A DNA stretch of 42,379 nucleotides from JBGTLW01 sp041743835 (GCA_041743835.1 JBGTLW010000190.1:1-42379); one strand, 5' to 3'. Positions 16,655 to 27,760 are shown, counted from the stretch's first letter. The notes: a model not told the origin generated them from the sequence alone. Translations and numbers: made by a program.

Positions 16655-16936
16655 TCACTCCGCGGTGAAGAACCGGCTGGCGGTGCCATCTGTGCCGATG
16701 AGGGCGCGGACCGGTGCGCTGCATTTGGGGCATCGGCCCTCGTAGGCGTCGCCCTTGCGGTTGCGATAGACGCGGCTGTAGGTCTGGCAGCACTTCCAAT
16801 AAATCGAAAGCCACGGCCGACCACGCAAGGAGTGCTGCGGGTTGATGCCCGCCGGCTGGTCCGTCGGCTTGGGCGACAGACGGCCGCGCGACCCCTCCAA
16901 CCCTTGGATATCGATGATGTAGTCCGGGTCACGCAT
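16655..16936 (-). CDS. Small zinc-ribbon protein
   Basis: A 93-residue protein with a C-terminal ribbon-like set of cysteines: WKCC (C49, C50) and RCPKC (C69, C72), with SRVYRNRKGDAYEG between them and ALIGTDGTASRFF after. The spacing suits a zinc ribbon for nucleic acid or protein binding. The N-terminal 40 residues are Pro/Gly-rich. I recall similar short proteins in planctomycetes as conserved proteins of unknown function, but this is memory and not a search. It is too ordered in its cysteine pattern to be a chance frame. No Shine-Dalgarno sequence lies before the ATG at 16936. Confidence 0.75.
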   Translation of the reverse strand: MRDPDYIIDIQGLEGSRGRLSPKPTDQPAGINPQHSLRGRPWLSIYWKCCQTYSRVYRNRKGDAYEGRCPKCSAPVRALIGTDGTASRFFTAE

Positions 16937-17212
16937 GCCTGCAAAGGCTTATCGACCACGCCAGCCGGTCCGCTGTAACGGGCGCGTGTGTCGCTGGGTG
17001 AAGGCATGTACCGCGGAGTCGATAGATCGTGGAACGCCCGCCTCATCGAAAGGCTATGTCTCCACCCCAGGCAGTGCCGGCAGTAGAGTTTGAAACTCGC
17101 AAGCGTCGCTCGCGTGCTGCGTTGGTCGAACCGGCGTTGGGGACGGGCAATGGGTTGGGGCACACGGGTTGGGCATTTGGGCGCGGTTGATATGCCTCGC
17201 GCGTGGCGGGGG
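16937..17212. other. 276-bp gap without a recognised gene
   Basis: I see no convincing reading frame, RNA gene, hairpin terminator or repeat here. A longer minus-strand frame that runs through it (16555-17703) has no protein-like composition. Confidence 0.6.
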
Positions 17213-17707
17213 TTAGGTGTGAAAAGCCGCCAACTCGATCGCCATTCGGACGTGCGGCCCGGCGGTTGGGATATCAAACCGGCCGCTGACCACACGCAGC
17301 CCGTGCCGCTCGTAGAACGCCTGGGCGGGGGTCCGGGCGTTGCACCAGCACCACTGGCCCCCGCTTGCACGCACGCGGTCCAGCGTGGCCCGCAGCAGTT
17401 GCGAGCCAATGCCCCGGCCCTGGTGCGACTCATCCACCGCCATGCCCCGCAGCCGCCATACATCGGGCCCGGCCAACAGCGACCGGTGGGCTGCCTCATC
17501 CGCGAGGCCATCCCGGGGCAAGGCCTCGCGGTACACGCTTGCGACACCGACAATTGCACCCGAAACATCCAACGCGCCCAGGTGGATGGTCTGTGCAGCT
17601 TCATCGCCGGGGAAGATGCAGGTCTCGAGCCCGAGCCCCGCGCGTAACACCGACTGCCGCAGCGGTTGGGTCTGCGCCGCGACAATCTGCATGATGTCCA
17701 CACGCAT
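17213..17707 (-). CDS. GNAT family N-acetyltransferase
   Basis: A 164-residue acetyltransferase of the GNAT superfamily, which transfers acetyl from acetyl-CoA to an amine. Motif A is clear: LRGMAVDESHQGRGIGSQLL, with the Q/RxxGxG/A acyl-CoA pyrophosphate loop QGRGIG. Motif B follows as WCNARTPAQAFYERHGL. The protein is a single domain without signal or membrane segment. The substrate is unknown. ATG 17707 is the first ATG; a TTG at 17719 and an ATG at 17692 are alternatives. It follows recA on the same strand by 129 bp; a link to DNA repair is not implied. Confidence 0.87.
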   Translation of the reverse strand: MRVDIMQIVAAQTQPLRQSVLRAGLGLETCIFPGDEAAQTIHLGALDVSGAIVGVASVYREALPRDGLADEAAHRSLLAGPDVWRLRGMAVDESHQGRGIGSQLLRATLDRVRASGGQWCWCNARTPAQAFYERHGLRVVSGRFDIPTAGPHVRMAIELAAFHT

Positions 17708-17836
17708 CGTCACCGCCAAACCCCATCATCACGCCCCCGTCACTCACATCACCGCTTGCCTTGCCAGCCTGACCATTGGCTCGCGGTGCAGCGCCACAAA
17801 CACCGCCGCCAACGCAACGGTCATGCCTTGCCCGGC

Positions 17837-18898
17837 TTACGCGTCCGCATCCAGCTCATCAACCTGCCCCTCGACCACGGAAGTGATCACACCCTTCTTC
17901 TCCAGCACGAGGTTCTGAATCTCCTCGAAGAGGTCGGGGTTTTCCTTGAGGAAGGTCTTGGAGTTCTCGCGGCCCTGCCCGAGGCGGACCTCGCCGAAGC
18001 TGAACCATGCGCCGGACTTGTCCACGATCTTCTCATCGACAGCCATGTCCAGCAGGTCGCCGGTCGCGCTGATGCCCTCGTTGAACATGATGTCGAACTC
18101 GGCCTGGCGGAACGGCGGGGCCATCTTGTTCTTGACCACCTTGGCACGCACGCGGTTGCCCACCGCCACGTCGCCCTCTTTGATCGAGCCGGTGCGGCGG
18201 ATATCGACGCGGACCGAGGCGTAGAACTTGAGGGCACGTCCGCCGGGCGTGGTTTCGGGGTTCCCGAACATGACGCCGATCTTCTCGCGGATCTGGTTGA
18301 TGAAGATGACGGTACACTTGGACTTGCTGATCGCGCCGGTGAGTTTACGCATGGCCTGGGACATGAGGCGGGCCTGCAGGCCGACGTGAGAGTCGCCCAT
18401 CTCGCCCTCGATCTCGGCGCGTGGGATCAGGGCGGCGACCGAGTCCACCACCACCAGATCAACCGCGTTGGAGCGGACCAGCAGTTCCACGATCTCCAGC
18501 GCCTGCTCGCCGGTGTCCGGCTGGGAGACAAGCAACTCTTCGAGATTGACCCCAAGGCGGCGGGCCCAGGACGGGTCCAGCGCGTGCTCGGCGTCGATGA
18601 ACGCGGCAACGCCGCCTGCCTTCTGGGCGCTGGCGATGGCGTGGAGCGTGAGCGTGGTCTTGCCCGAGGATTCGGGGCCGAACACCTCGACGACTCGGCC
18701 ACGCGGGAAGCCTCGACCGCCCAGCGCCAGATCGAGGCTGATCGCCCCTGTCGAGATGCCGGGATGCACGACGGTGCTGTCCCCATCGAGCTTCATGATC
18801 GACCCCTTGCCGAACGACCGCTCGATCTGGGACACGGCCTGATCGAGCGCCTTGGCGCGGGCGGAACTGGTTTCGGCGGGGGCGGTGGCTTTGGCCAT
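17837..18898 (-). CDS. recA: Recombinase A
   Basis: RecA of 353 residues from ATG 18898, exactly the length of E. coli RecA. It forms ATP-dependent filaments on single-stranded DNA for homologous recombination and stimulates LexA self-cleavage. Walker A is GPESSGKT at residues 74-81, Walker B is LVVVDSVAAL, and the DNA-binding loop L2 region follows in NQIREKIGVMFGNPETTPGG. AAGGA upstream supports ATG 18898. An alternative start is GTG 18976, which has a strong AAGGAG ten bases upstream (18987-18992) and adds 26 basic residues (VNPKANGSAKRSLKKDL). Both starts may be used. The upstream region contains a promoter and repeated operator-like motifs. Confidence 0.97.
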   Translation of the reverse strand: MAKATAPAETSSARAKALDQAVSQIERSFGKGSIMKLDGDSTVVHPGISTGAISLDLALGGRGFPRGRVVEVFGPESSGKTTLTLHAIASAQKAGGVAAFIDAEHALDPSWARRLGVNLEELLVSQPDTGEQALEIVELLVRSNAVDLVVVDSVAALIPRAEIEGEMGDSHVGLQARLMSQAMRKLTGAISKSKCTVIFINQIREKIGVMFGNPETTPGGRALKFYASVRVDIRRTGSIKEGDVAVGNRVRAKVVKNKMAPPFRQAEFDIMFNEGISATGDLLDMAVDEKIVDKSGAWFSFGEVRLGQGRENSKTFLKENPDLFEEIQNLVLEKKGVITSVVEGQVDELDADA

Positions 18899-19003
18899 GC
18901 TGAGGTCCTTCTTGAGGCTCCGTTTGGCCGAGCCGTTCGCCTTGGGGTTGACGGGGATTTCCAGTGTGTTGCTCACGATAGTGCGGCTCCTTGTTTTCGT
19001 CAA

Positions 19004-19057
19004 TGTTCGGTATTTGTCAGAACAAGCGTATGCTAGTACTTGTTCGGTACTTGTCAA
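19004..19057 (-). promoter_or_regulatory. recA promoter with repeated operator-like motifs (candidate SOS boxes)
   Basis: On the minus strand TTGACA (19052-19057) and TAGCAT (19030-19035) are 16 bp apart, giving a start near 19022. A 15-bp motif, GACAAGTACCGAACA at 19041-19055 and GACAAATACCGAACA at 19004-19018, occurs twice, 37 bp apart; the first overlaps the -35. A dyad GAACAAG-N12-CTTGTTC (19020-19045) covers the spacer and the -10. A third partial match (TGTTCGG on the plus strand) lies at 19086. Location and repetition fit a repressor of the LexA type, but none of the known LexA boxes (E. coli CTGT-N8-ACAG, Bacillus GAAC-N4-GTTC, alphaproteobacterial GTTC-N7-GTTC, cyanobacterial AGTAC type) matches fully. 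Confidence 0.6.
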
Positions 19058-19113
19058 TACCCTTCTTCACAATTTTTATGGCTTTTGTTCGGATTTCTGC
19101 GCGGCGAGAACGC

Positions 19114-19135
19114 GGCGTGTCACAAGCCACGCCGT
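19114..19135 (-). terminator. Weak hairpin after arsC
   Basis: CGGCGTG (19114-19120) pairs with CACGCCG (19129-19135) around an 8-base loop, 75 bases past the arsC stop and ahead of the recA promoter. There is no T-tract on the minus strand, so it is at best a weak or assisted terminator. Confidence 0.3.
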
Positions 19136-19209
19136 CTCAATGATTTATGGGTTTTGATCGGTATGTCGTCAGCCGGTGGCGGGCAGACATTTGCCCGGCG
19201 TGATGCGGG

Positions 19210-19647
19210 TCAGCCGAGTTGCTTTTCCAGAAACGCTTCGCACCACTGGCCGATCTCGTCGCGGATACGCCGGAAGACCCTTTCGAACTCGGCCGGGTTG
19301 TCGCGGGCGAGATCGGGGTAGTCGGGGTCTTCGAAGGCGTGATGCAGCGTCTGCTTCGCGCCGGGGAAGACGGGGCAGGCTTCCTTCGCGCTGTCACAGA
19401 CGGTAATCACCACATCGAATTCTTCCCCCGCATATTGATCGACGTGGTCCGAGGTGTGGTGCGCGATGTCGATGCCGCGCTCAGCCATGACCTTGATCGA
19501 AAGCGGGTGGACGCCCTTGGGTTTGGTCCCCGCGGAGAAGACCTCCACGCGGTCACCGCCGAGGTGGGCAAGCCAGCCGTGAGCCATCTGCGACCGACAG
19601 CGGTTGCCGGTGCAGAGCACGAGGTATCGCTTCTTCTGCTGGTTCAT
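19210..19647 (-). CDS. arsC: Arsenate reductase, thioredoxin-coupled
   Basis: A 145-residue protein of the low-molecular-weight phosphatase fold that reduces arsenate to arsenite with electrons from thioredoxin. The P-loop is CTGNRCRS with the nucleophile C12, and the redox cysteines C84 and C91 lie in VCDSAKEACPVFPG. This spacing equals that of the plasmid pI258 enzyme (C10, C82, C89), and C17 matches its C15, so the full triad is present. Neighbours are recA and acnA; no arsR regulator or arsenite pump is seen, so it is an isolated resistance gene here. AAGGAG lies eleven bases before the ATG. Confidence 0.93.
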   Translation of the reverse strand: MNQQKKRYLVLCTGNRCRSQMAHGWLAHLGGDRVEVFSAGTKPKGVHPLSIKVMAERGIDIAHHTSDHVDQYAGEEFDVVITVCDSAKEACPVFPGAKQTLHHAFEDPDYPDLARDNPAEFERVFRRIRDEIGQWCEAFLEKQLG

Positions 19648-19699
19648 CGTTTTCCCGGCTCCTTCGTCGGCGTGGTCGGCATATCGACTGTGCGCCCAT

Positions 19700-22576
<2,877 letters not shown>

Positions 22577-22653
22577 GATGGGGGGTCCTTGCGGTAGCGG
22601 ATGGCGTGAAACCGCATTCTAGCATCGTGGCGCGCAGCCGTTAGACTCCCCGC

Positions 22654-23682
22654 GTGAGCGCACCGCGACCCATCGTGATCCTCGGCCCAACCGCGGGCGG
22701 CAAGAGCGACCTGGCCGCAGCGCTGGCGCAGCACCTGCCCGGAGGCGCGGTGGTCGGGGCAGACTCCATGCAGGTGTACCGCCACCTCGATGCGGGCACC
22801 GCCAAGCCCTCACGCGACCAGCTCAGCCGCGCCCCGCATCACCTGATCGACATCGTGGAGCCGGACGAACGCTTCACCGTCCACGACTGGCTGGCGCTGG
22901 CGGACCGGTGTATCGCCGAGACCTTGGCCGGGGGCGGCACACCCATCGTCGTCGGCGGGACTAACCTCTATCTCAAGGCCTTGCTCGAAGGGCTGTTCGA
23001 TGGCCCCGGGCGCGACCCGGCGTTCCGCGCTTCGCTGGAGCAGGAACCCGACACCACCGCGCTGCACCATCGCTTGCGGGCGGTCGATCCTGACGCGGCC
23101 CAGCGCATCGACCCCAACGACCGCCAACGCATCACCCGCGCGCTGGAAGTCCACCACCTCACCGGCCAACCCATCAGCGCACTGCAAACGCAATGGCGGG
23201 ACGCCCCTGCGGACGCCGAGCCGAGCGTTGGACAGGCGAATGCCCCCCGCTACCGCCACGATCCGCTCCTGCTGGGGCTGCGTTGGCCGGTGGAGACGAT
23301 CAACCCGCGGATCAACCTGCGTGTCAAGGCGATGTTCCATCCTGAGAAGGTGGAGCCCGACCTCGCTGCGGCGGTGTGCATCCATGGCGAATCGCTGCCC
23401 GACGAGGTCGCGCGGCTTGTTGCAGAGGGCCGGCTGGGCAACGCACAAACTGCGCAGGCCAATGAGGCCATCGGCTACAAACAATGCCTCGCTGCGATGC
23501 GGGGGGAGATGAGCTGGGACGAGGCCTTCGAGCGCACCAAAATCGCCACCCGCCGGCTGGCCAAACAACAGCGGACCTGGCTTAAAAGGTTCGTCGGGGT
23601 GCGCTGGGTGGATGGCCAAAGCACGGGGGTCGTGGGCGATGCACTGGCGGCTCTGGCTGAGGGCGGGGCTGGGGACCGCTGA
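22654..23682 (+). CDS. miaA: tRNA dimethylallyltransferase
   Basis: A 342-residue enzyme that attaches the dimethylallyl group to adenosine 37 of tRNAs reading UNN codons. The P-loop GPTAGGKS is at residues 11-18, with ADSMQVYRHLDAGTAKPS and HHLIDIVEP just after, all diagnostic of MiaA. VGGTNLYLKALLEGLFDGP and the C-terminal RRLAKQQRTWLKR tRNA-binding helix are present. The start is GTG at 22654. It lies divergently from acnA. No partner genes (hfq, miaB) are adjacent. A GC hairpin (GCTGCC/GGCAGC) occurs in the downstream gap near 23753 but has no T-tract. Confidence 0.95.
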   Translation: MSAPRPIVILGPTAGGKSDLAAALAQHLPGGAVVGADSMQVYRHLDAGTAKPSRDQLSRAPHHLIDIVEPDERFTVHDWLALADRCIAETLAGGGTPIVVGGTNLYLKALLEGLFDGPGRDPAFRASLEQEPDTTALHHRLRAVDPDAAQRIDPNDRQRITRALEVHHLTGQPISALQTQWRDAPADAEPSVGQANAPRYRHDPLLLGLRWPVETINPRINLRVKAMFHPEKVEPDLAAAVCIHGESLPDEVARLVAEGRLGNAQTAQANEAIGYKQCLAAMRGEMSWDEAFERTKIATRRLAKQQRTWLKRFVGVRWVDGQSTGVVGDALAALAEGGAGDR

Positions 23683-23833
23683 CGGATTTGTCTTGGCGTC
23701 TGGCTGGGTTTCGTGTACTGTCCTGCCCCCACTGCGAATGACGCTGCGGGGTGCTGCCGGCGGCAGCGCGGCCCTGCGATGGAGGGTGAAACCGGCTGTA
23801 AATTGTGTAGAAGCATGATTTTACGAGTCGGCC

Positions 23834-23864
23834 TTGACTTGCAGGCCTGCCCCGGTGCTTTAAT
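23834..23864 (+). promoter_or_regulatory. Candidate topA promoter
   Basis: TTGACT (23834-23839) and TTTAAT (23859-23864) are 19 bp apart; the -10 is preceded by TGC, an extended -10 arrangement that tolerates long spacing. A 5-bp inverted repeat GGCCT/AGGCC (23830-23847) straddles the -35. The transcript would have a leader of about 95 bases with no visible Shine-Dalgarno site before the topA ATG. Confidence 0.45.
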
Positions 23865-23966
23865 GTGTGTAGGGCCAGACCGTGCTTGAAATCAACCCGC
23901 AAGGCCCCGCCGCCCGAGTAAACAGCACAGGGGAACCGGACTAAACCACGACGAATCGAACGCCCA

Positions 23967-26876
23967 ATGGCCAAGAAAAAAACCACCACCCGCAAGAAGA
24001 CCGCCGCCCGTGCCGGGAGCAGGACCCCGGCCCGTCGGCCCGCGGTGCGCTCGGCGGATGCGGTGGGCAAGCACCTGGTGATTGTCGAGTCACCGACCAA
24101 GGCCAAGACCATCAACAAGTACCTGGGGCCGGACTACATCGTGATGGCATCGGTCGGGCACGTCCGCGACCTGCCCAAGTCCGCGCCCAAGGGGGCGAGC
24201 CGGGAAAAGCACCCCGTGCCCGGCGTCGATCTGGACAACAACTTCGAGCCGACCTACGAGATCATGCCCGACAGCCGTCGGACGATCGCGGACCTTAAGA
24301 AGGTTGCGCGTCAGGCCATCGACGTGTGGTTCGCGACCGACCTCGACCGCGAGGGCGAAGCGATCGCCTGGCACCTGGCCAAGGCGTTGGACGTGCCGGA
24401 AGACCAGGCCAAGCGCGTGGTCTTCAATGCCATCACACGCGACGAGATCCAGCAGGCGTTTGCGCACCCGCGGCGGTTGGAACTGGACCGTGTCAACGCC
24501 CAGCAGGCCCGGCGGATACTCGACCGCATCGTCGGTTATCAGGTCTCGCCCCTGCTCTGGAAGAAGGTCGCCGGCGGGCTCAGCGCGGGGCGGGTGCAAT
24601 CGGTCGGTGTCCGCCTGGTCGTGGAACGCGAGCGCGAGATCGAGGCCTTCACCCCCGAGGAATACTGGAAGATCGCGGGCATCTTCAGCGCGGACAAAGC
24701 CAAGGCCGCGAACCTCTCCGACCAATGGCACCGCTTCATCCGTGTGGAGGACGACCAGAACCCCCGCAACGTGAAAGAGAAAGCCGGCTGGCTCAGCGAC
24801 CACGCCTGCATCGAAGCGGAGATGATCGAGTTCGAGGGCGCTTCATTTAACCCGCAGGACCGCCAGCAGGCGCTCCGCGCAGCCCAGGCCATCGGCTTCA
24901 CGCTGACAAAGACGCAGGAAACCGAAGACCCCCAGGGCAAAGGCCCCGCACGCAACCTCTGCCAGTACCTCGGCTCGGTCACGCCCGGCGGGGAGGCTGT
25001 GCCCGATTACCGCATCACATCCGTCCAGACCAAACGCACCACCAGCAAGACCCCGCCACCGTTCATCACCAGCTCGATGCAGCAGGCGGCCTCCAACCGG
25101 CTGGGCTTCCAACTCCAGCGGACCATGCGCGTCGCGCAGCAACTCTACGAGGGCATCGACCTGGGCGGCGCACGCGGGCAGACCGGCCTCATCACCTACA
25201 TGAGGACCGACTCCACGCACCTGTCCAACGACGCCATCGCCATGGCACGCGACTACATCGGCAAGCACTTCGGGGGCGCGTACCTGCCGGACAAGCCCAA
25301 CGTGTACAAGTCGTCCAACAAGAGCGCGCAGGAAGCACACGAGGCCATCCGCCCCACCGACATCAGCATCACGCCGCAATCCATCCAGGGCAAGCTGCGC
25401 GAAGAGCAGTTCAAGCTCTACAAGCTGATCTGGGAACGCTTCGCCGCGTGCCAGATGACGCCTGCGCAGTGGGACGCGACCACGGTGCTCATCGGCGCCA
25501 CAAGCGCCGCCGCGCCCGCGAAGCAGGCGGCGCTGGCGACCTTCAAAGCCACCGGCCGAACGCTTATCTTCGATGGATTCCTCCGTGTCACCGGCATCCC
25601 GCAGACCGGCGAAGCGATCCTCCCGCCACTCAAGGAGTCGCAGCCGGTCGGCCCGATCGACCTCACCCCCACCCAGCACTTCACCAGCCCCCCGCCACGC
25701 TACAACGAGGCGTCGCTGCAGAAGAAGCTCGAACTCGAAGGCATCGGTCGGCCCTCCACCTACGCCTCGATCATCCAGAACATCCAGGACCGCAAGTACG
25801 TCGAAACCGTCACGCCACGCGATCGGCGGCTGCGGGCGACGGACCTCGGCTGCGTCGTCACCGACATGCTCAGCCAGGCGTTCCCCGACGTGATGGGCAT
25901 CGGCTTTACCTCCAAGATGGAAGCGCAGCTCGATGATGTGGAGTCCGGCGACCGTCAGTGGCAGGAGATGCTGCACACGTTCTACGACCGCTTCAAGCCC
26001 CGCGTGGATGCCGCGTTCGACACGGTTGAGCACGCCAAGGCCAGCAGCGAGCCCGCGCCATTCACCTGCCCCAAGTGCGGCAGCCCCACGGAGTACCGCT
26101 TCGGTCGCAACGGCCGGTTCCTCTCCTGCACCGCGTTCAACGTCCCGCCCGTCGAAGTCAAAGTCGCCCGACACCCCGCGCCTGAGGGTCAGACGTGGCT
26201 GCTCCACAAGGCCAAGGGCAAAGCCCGGCCCAAGATCATGACCGCCGATGGCCAGCACAAGGTCGGCTGGACCAAGCTCACCGATGCCGACAAGCAGAAG
26301 TTCCAGAAGCTCAACGAGCAGATGCCCGAGTCCTGCAATTATGCCGCGCCGATCGACAAGGACGGCCAACCCATGGAGCCGGAGCTCACCGACATCCTCT
26401 GCCCCGAGGACGGCAAACCCATGATCCGCCGCAGCGGGCGCTTCGGGCCGTTCCTCGCGTCAAGCAACTACCCCGAGGTGCAGTACATCATCAAGCTCGA
26501 CCCGAAGAAGGGCCACGTCGTGCTGCCCAAGGCCCCGCCGATGGAAACCGACCTGCCCTGCCCCAAGTGCGGAGCGGAGACCGGCGCGAATCTCCTGGCC
26601 CGCGATTCCAAGCGTGGCCTGTGGCTAAGCTGCTCACGCTACCCCAAGTGCCGCGGCCGCGAGGGCTTTGCCAAGCTCGACGAACCCAAGCAGGCCGAGC
26701 TTACCGCAGCGTGGAACACCCACCTCGCCGACAACCCCATCCCCCAAGTCAAGACCGCCAGCGGCCACATCATCCGCGACGACGAGGAGTACCACCCCAT
26801 CGTTTCCGGCGAGACCCCGCACGCCGCCGGCGCCATCTCCCCGGACGACACCGAGGGCGGCATGGACGCCGCGTAA
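23967..26876 (+). CDS. topA: DNA topoisomerase I (type IA)
   Basis: A 969-residue topoisomerase that relaxes negative supercoils. The TOPRIM domain begins LVIVESPTKAKTI near residue 38 and has the acidic triad D125, D127 and E129 in DLDREGEA. The active-site tyrosine is Y411 in GLITYMRTDSTH. An N-terminal tail of about 35 residues is Lys/Arg/Thr/Ala-rich and histone-like. The C-terminal half has zinc-ribbon repeats of decreasing quality: CPKC with a single third cysteine near residues 700-720, one with a lone Cys (DILCPEDGKP), and a full four-cysteine ribbon near 865-895 (CPKC and CSRYPKC). The larger size than E. coli TopA (865) comes from the tail and a C-terminal extension. Confidence 0.96.
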   Translation: MAKKKTTTRKKTAARAGSRTPARRPAVRSADAVGKHLVIVESPTKAKTINKYLGPDYIVMASVGHVRDLPKSAPKGASREKHPVPGVDLDNNFEPTYEIMPDSRRTIADLKKVARQAIDVWFATDLDREGEAIAWHLAKALDVPEDQAKRVVFNAITRDEIQQAFAHPRRLELDRVNAQQARRILDRIVGYQVSPLLWKKVAGGLSAGRVQSVGVRLVVEREREIEAFTPEEYWKIAGIFSADKAKAANLSDQWHRFIRVEDDQNPRNVKEKAGWLSDHACIEAEMIEFEGASFNPQDRQQALRAAQAIGFTLTKTQETEDPQGKGPARNLCQYLGSVTPGGEAVPDYRITSVQTKRTTSKTPPPFITSSMQQAASNRLGFQLQRTMRVAQQLYEGIDLGGARGQTGLITYMRTDSTHLSNDAIAMARDYIGKHFGGAYLPDKPNVYKSSNKSAQEAHEAIRPTDISITPQSIQGKLREEQFKLYKLIWERFAACQMTPAQWDATTVLIGATSAAAPAKQAALATFKATGRTLIFDGFLRVTGIPQTGEAILPPLKESQPVGPIDLTPTQHFTSPPPRYNEASLQKKLELEGIGRPSTYASIIQNIQDRKYVETVTPRDRRLRATDLGCVVTDMLSQAFPDVMGIGFTSKMEAQLDDVESGDRQWQEMLHTFYDRFKPRVDAAFDTVEHAKASSEPAPFTCPKCGSPTEYRFGRNGRFLSCTAFNVPPVEVKVARHPAPEGQTWLLHKAKGKARPKIMTADGQHKVGWTKLTDADKQKFQKLNEQMPESCNYAAPIDKDGQPMEPELTDILCPEDGKPMIRRSGRFGPFLASSNYPEVQYIIKLDPKKGHVVLPKAPPMETDLPCPKCGAETGANLLARDSKRGLWLSCSRYPKCRGREGFAKLDEPKQAELTAAWNTHLADNPIPQVKTASGHIIRDDEEYHPIVSGETPHAAGAISPDDTEGGMDAA

Positions 26877-26914
26877 CACCGGATAGGTCGCATCATTGAA
26901 TCACATCCGATGAA

Positions 26915-26939
26915 AGCCCACTGACTCCATCCGTGGGTC
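26915..26939. repeat. Palindromic repeat, copy B1 (upstream of GT2)
   Basis: CCCAC (26917-26921) pairs with GTGGG (26933-26937), with inner GA/TC pairs and one mismatch around the loop CTCCA. It matches the copy at 27701-27725 at about 22 of 25 positions and in the same orientation. It lies between the topA stop and the glycosyltransferase start. Confidence 0.75.
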
Positions 26940-26960
26940 CCAGCAACCTATCATCCCGAC

Positions 26961-27695
26961 ATGCCCGCCGATTACACCGTCATCATCCCCGCGTACAACG
27001 AGGCCGCGCTGTTGCCTGCCACGCTCGACGCCGCCCACACCGCGATGCGTGCGCAGTCGCGCCCCGGCGAGCTCATCGTCGTGGACAACAACTCATCCGA
27101 CGACACCGCCGCCGTCGCCCGGCAACACGGGGCGCAGGTGGTTTTCGAACCGCACAACCAGATCAGCCGCGCCCGCAACGCCGGCGGGCGCGCCGCGACG
27201 GGCCGGGTCTTCCTCTTCCTCGACGCCGACACCACACTCAGCCCCGAGTTGCTTGCAGCCGCACTGGACGCGATGGACACCGGGCAGTTCGTCGGGGGCG
27301 GCGCGGTGGTGCGATTCGACCGAGCGGTGCCCCTGCTCCCCGCGCTGGTGCTTGCCTGCTGGAACACATACTCGCGGCTGTTCCGGTTGGCAGCGGGTTG
27401 CTGCCTGTTCTGTACGCGTGAATCATTCGAGGCGGTGGGCGGGTTCAGCGAGCGCGTCTATGCTTCGGAAGAGATCTGGTACACCAAAGCGATCAAGCGC
27501 TGGGCCAGGCCGCAGCGAATAGGCTTTGTCATCCTCACCGCGACACCGGTGACCACCTCCGCCCGCAAGGCCGACCACCCCTGGCGGACCGCGGGGACGC
27601 TGTGCATGCTGCTCCTGTTTCCCCCCGCCATCTTCTTCCGCGGCCTCTGCGGCTTCTGGTACCGCCGGCAAAAACCCGCATCCGCCACTGTGTGA
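26961..27695 (+). CDS. Glycosyltransferase family 2
   Basis: A 244-residue GT-A glycosyltransferase that transfers a sugar from a nucleotide-sugar donor. The N-terminal YTVIIPAYNEA, VVDNNSSDDTAAVA and ISRARNAGGRAATGRVFLFLDAD with the DxD metal motif at residues 88-90 are all typical. A short hydrophobic stretch (TLCMLLLFPPAIFFRGLCGF, about residues 214-233) near the C-terminus suggests membrane attachment. Acceptor and sugar are unknown; cell-surface polysaccharide is plausible. The gene is bracketed by two copies of a 25-bp palindromic repeat, one 22 bp before its ATG and one 5 bp after its stop. Base composition resembles the neighbours. Confidence 0.88.
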   Translation: MPADYTVIIPAYNEAALLPATLDAAHTAMRAQSRPGELIVVDNNSSDDTAAVARQHGAQVVFEPHNQISRARNAGGRAATGRVFLFLDADTTLSPELLAAALDAMDTGQFVGGGAVVRFDRAVPLLPALVLACWNTYSRLFRLAAGCCLFCTRESFEAVGGFSERVYASEEIWYTKAIKRWARPQRIGFVILTATPVTTSARKADHPWRTAGTLCMLLLFPPAIFFRGLCGFWYRRQKPASATV

Positions 27696-27700
27696 CCAAG

Positions 27701-27725
27701 AAGCCCACGGACTCCGTCCGTGGGT
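27701..27725. repeat. Palindromic repeat, copy B2 (downstream of GT2)
   Basis: A perfect 8-bp stem (CCCACGGA at 27704-27711 with TCCGTGGG at 27717-27724) around a CTCCG loop, five bases after the GT2 stop. It may serve as a transcription terminator between the convergent GT2 and phosphatase genes, although there is no T-tract. Confidence 0.78.
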
Positions 27726-27760
27726 ATCGGTCGCTGAGTGTATTAAAGAACGCCCCCGCT

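Noticed and set aside
16555..17703. A 382-codon minus-strand open frame overlapping the Zn-ribbon and GNAT genes
   Set aside because: Overlaps two better-supported genes in other frames, and its protein is Arg/Ser/Pro-rich low-complexity sequence.
19210..19647. An arsenic-resistance operon around arsC
   Set aside because: Only arsC is present. The neighbours are recA and acnA, and no arsR, arsB/acr3 or arsM is nearby.
23744..23770. GC hairpin GCTGCC/GGCAGC after miaA as a terminator
   Set aside because: Loop of only three bases and no T-tract, in GC-rich DNA where such palindromes are frequent.
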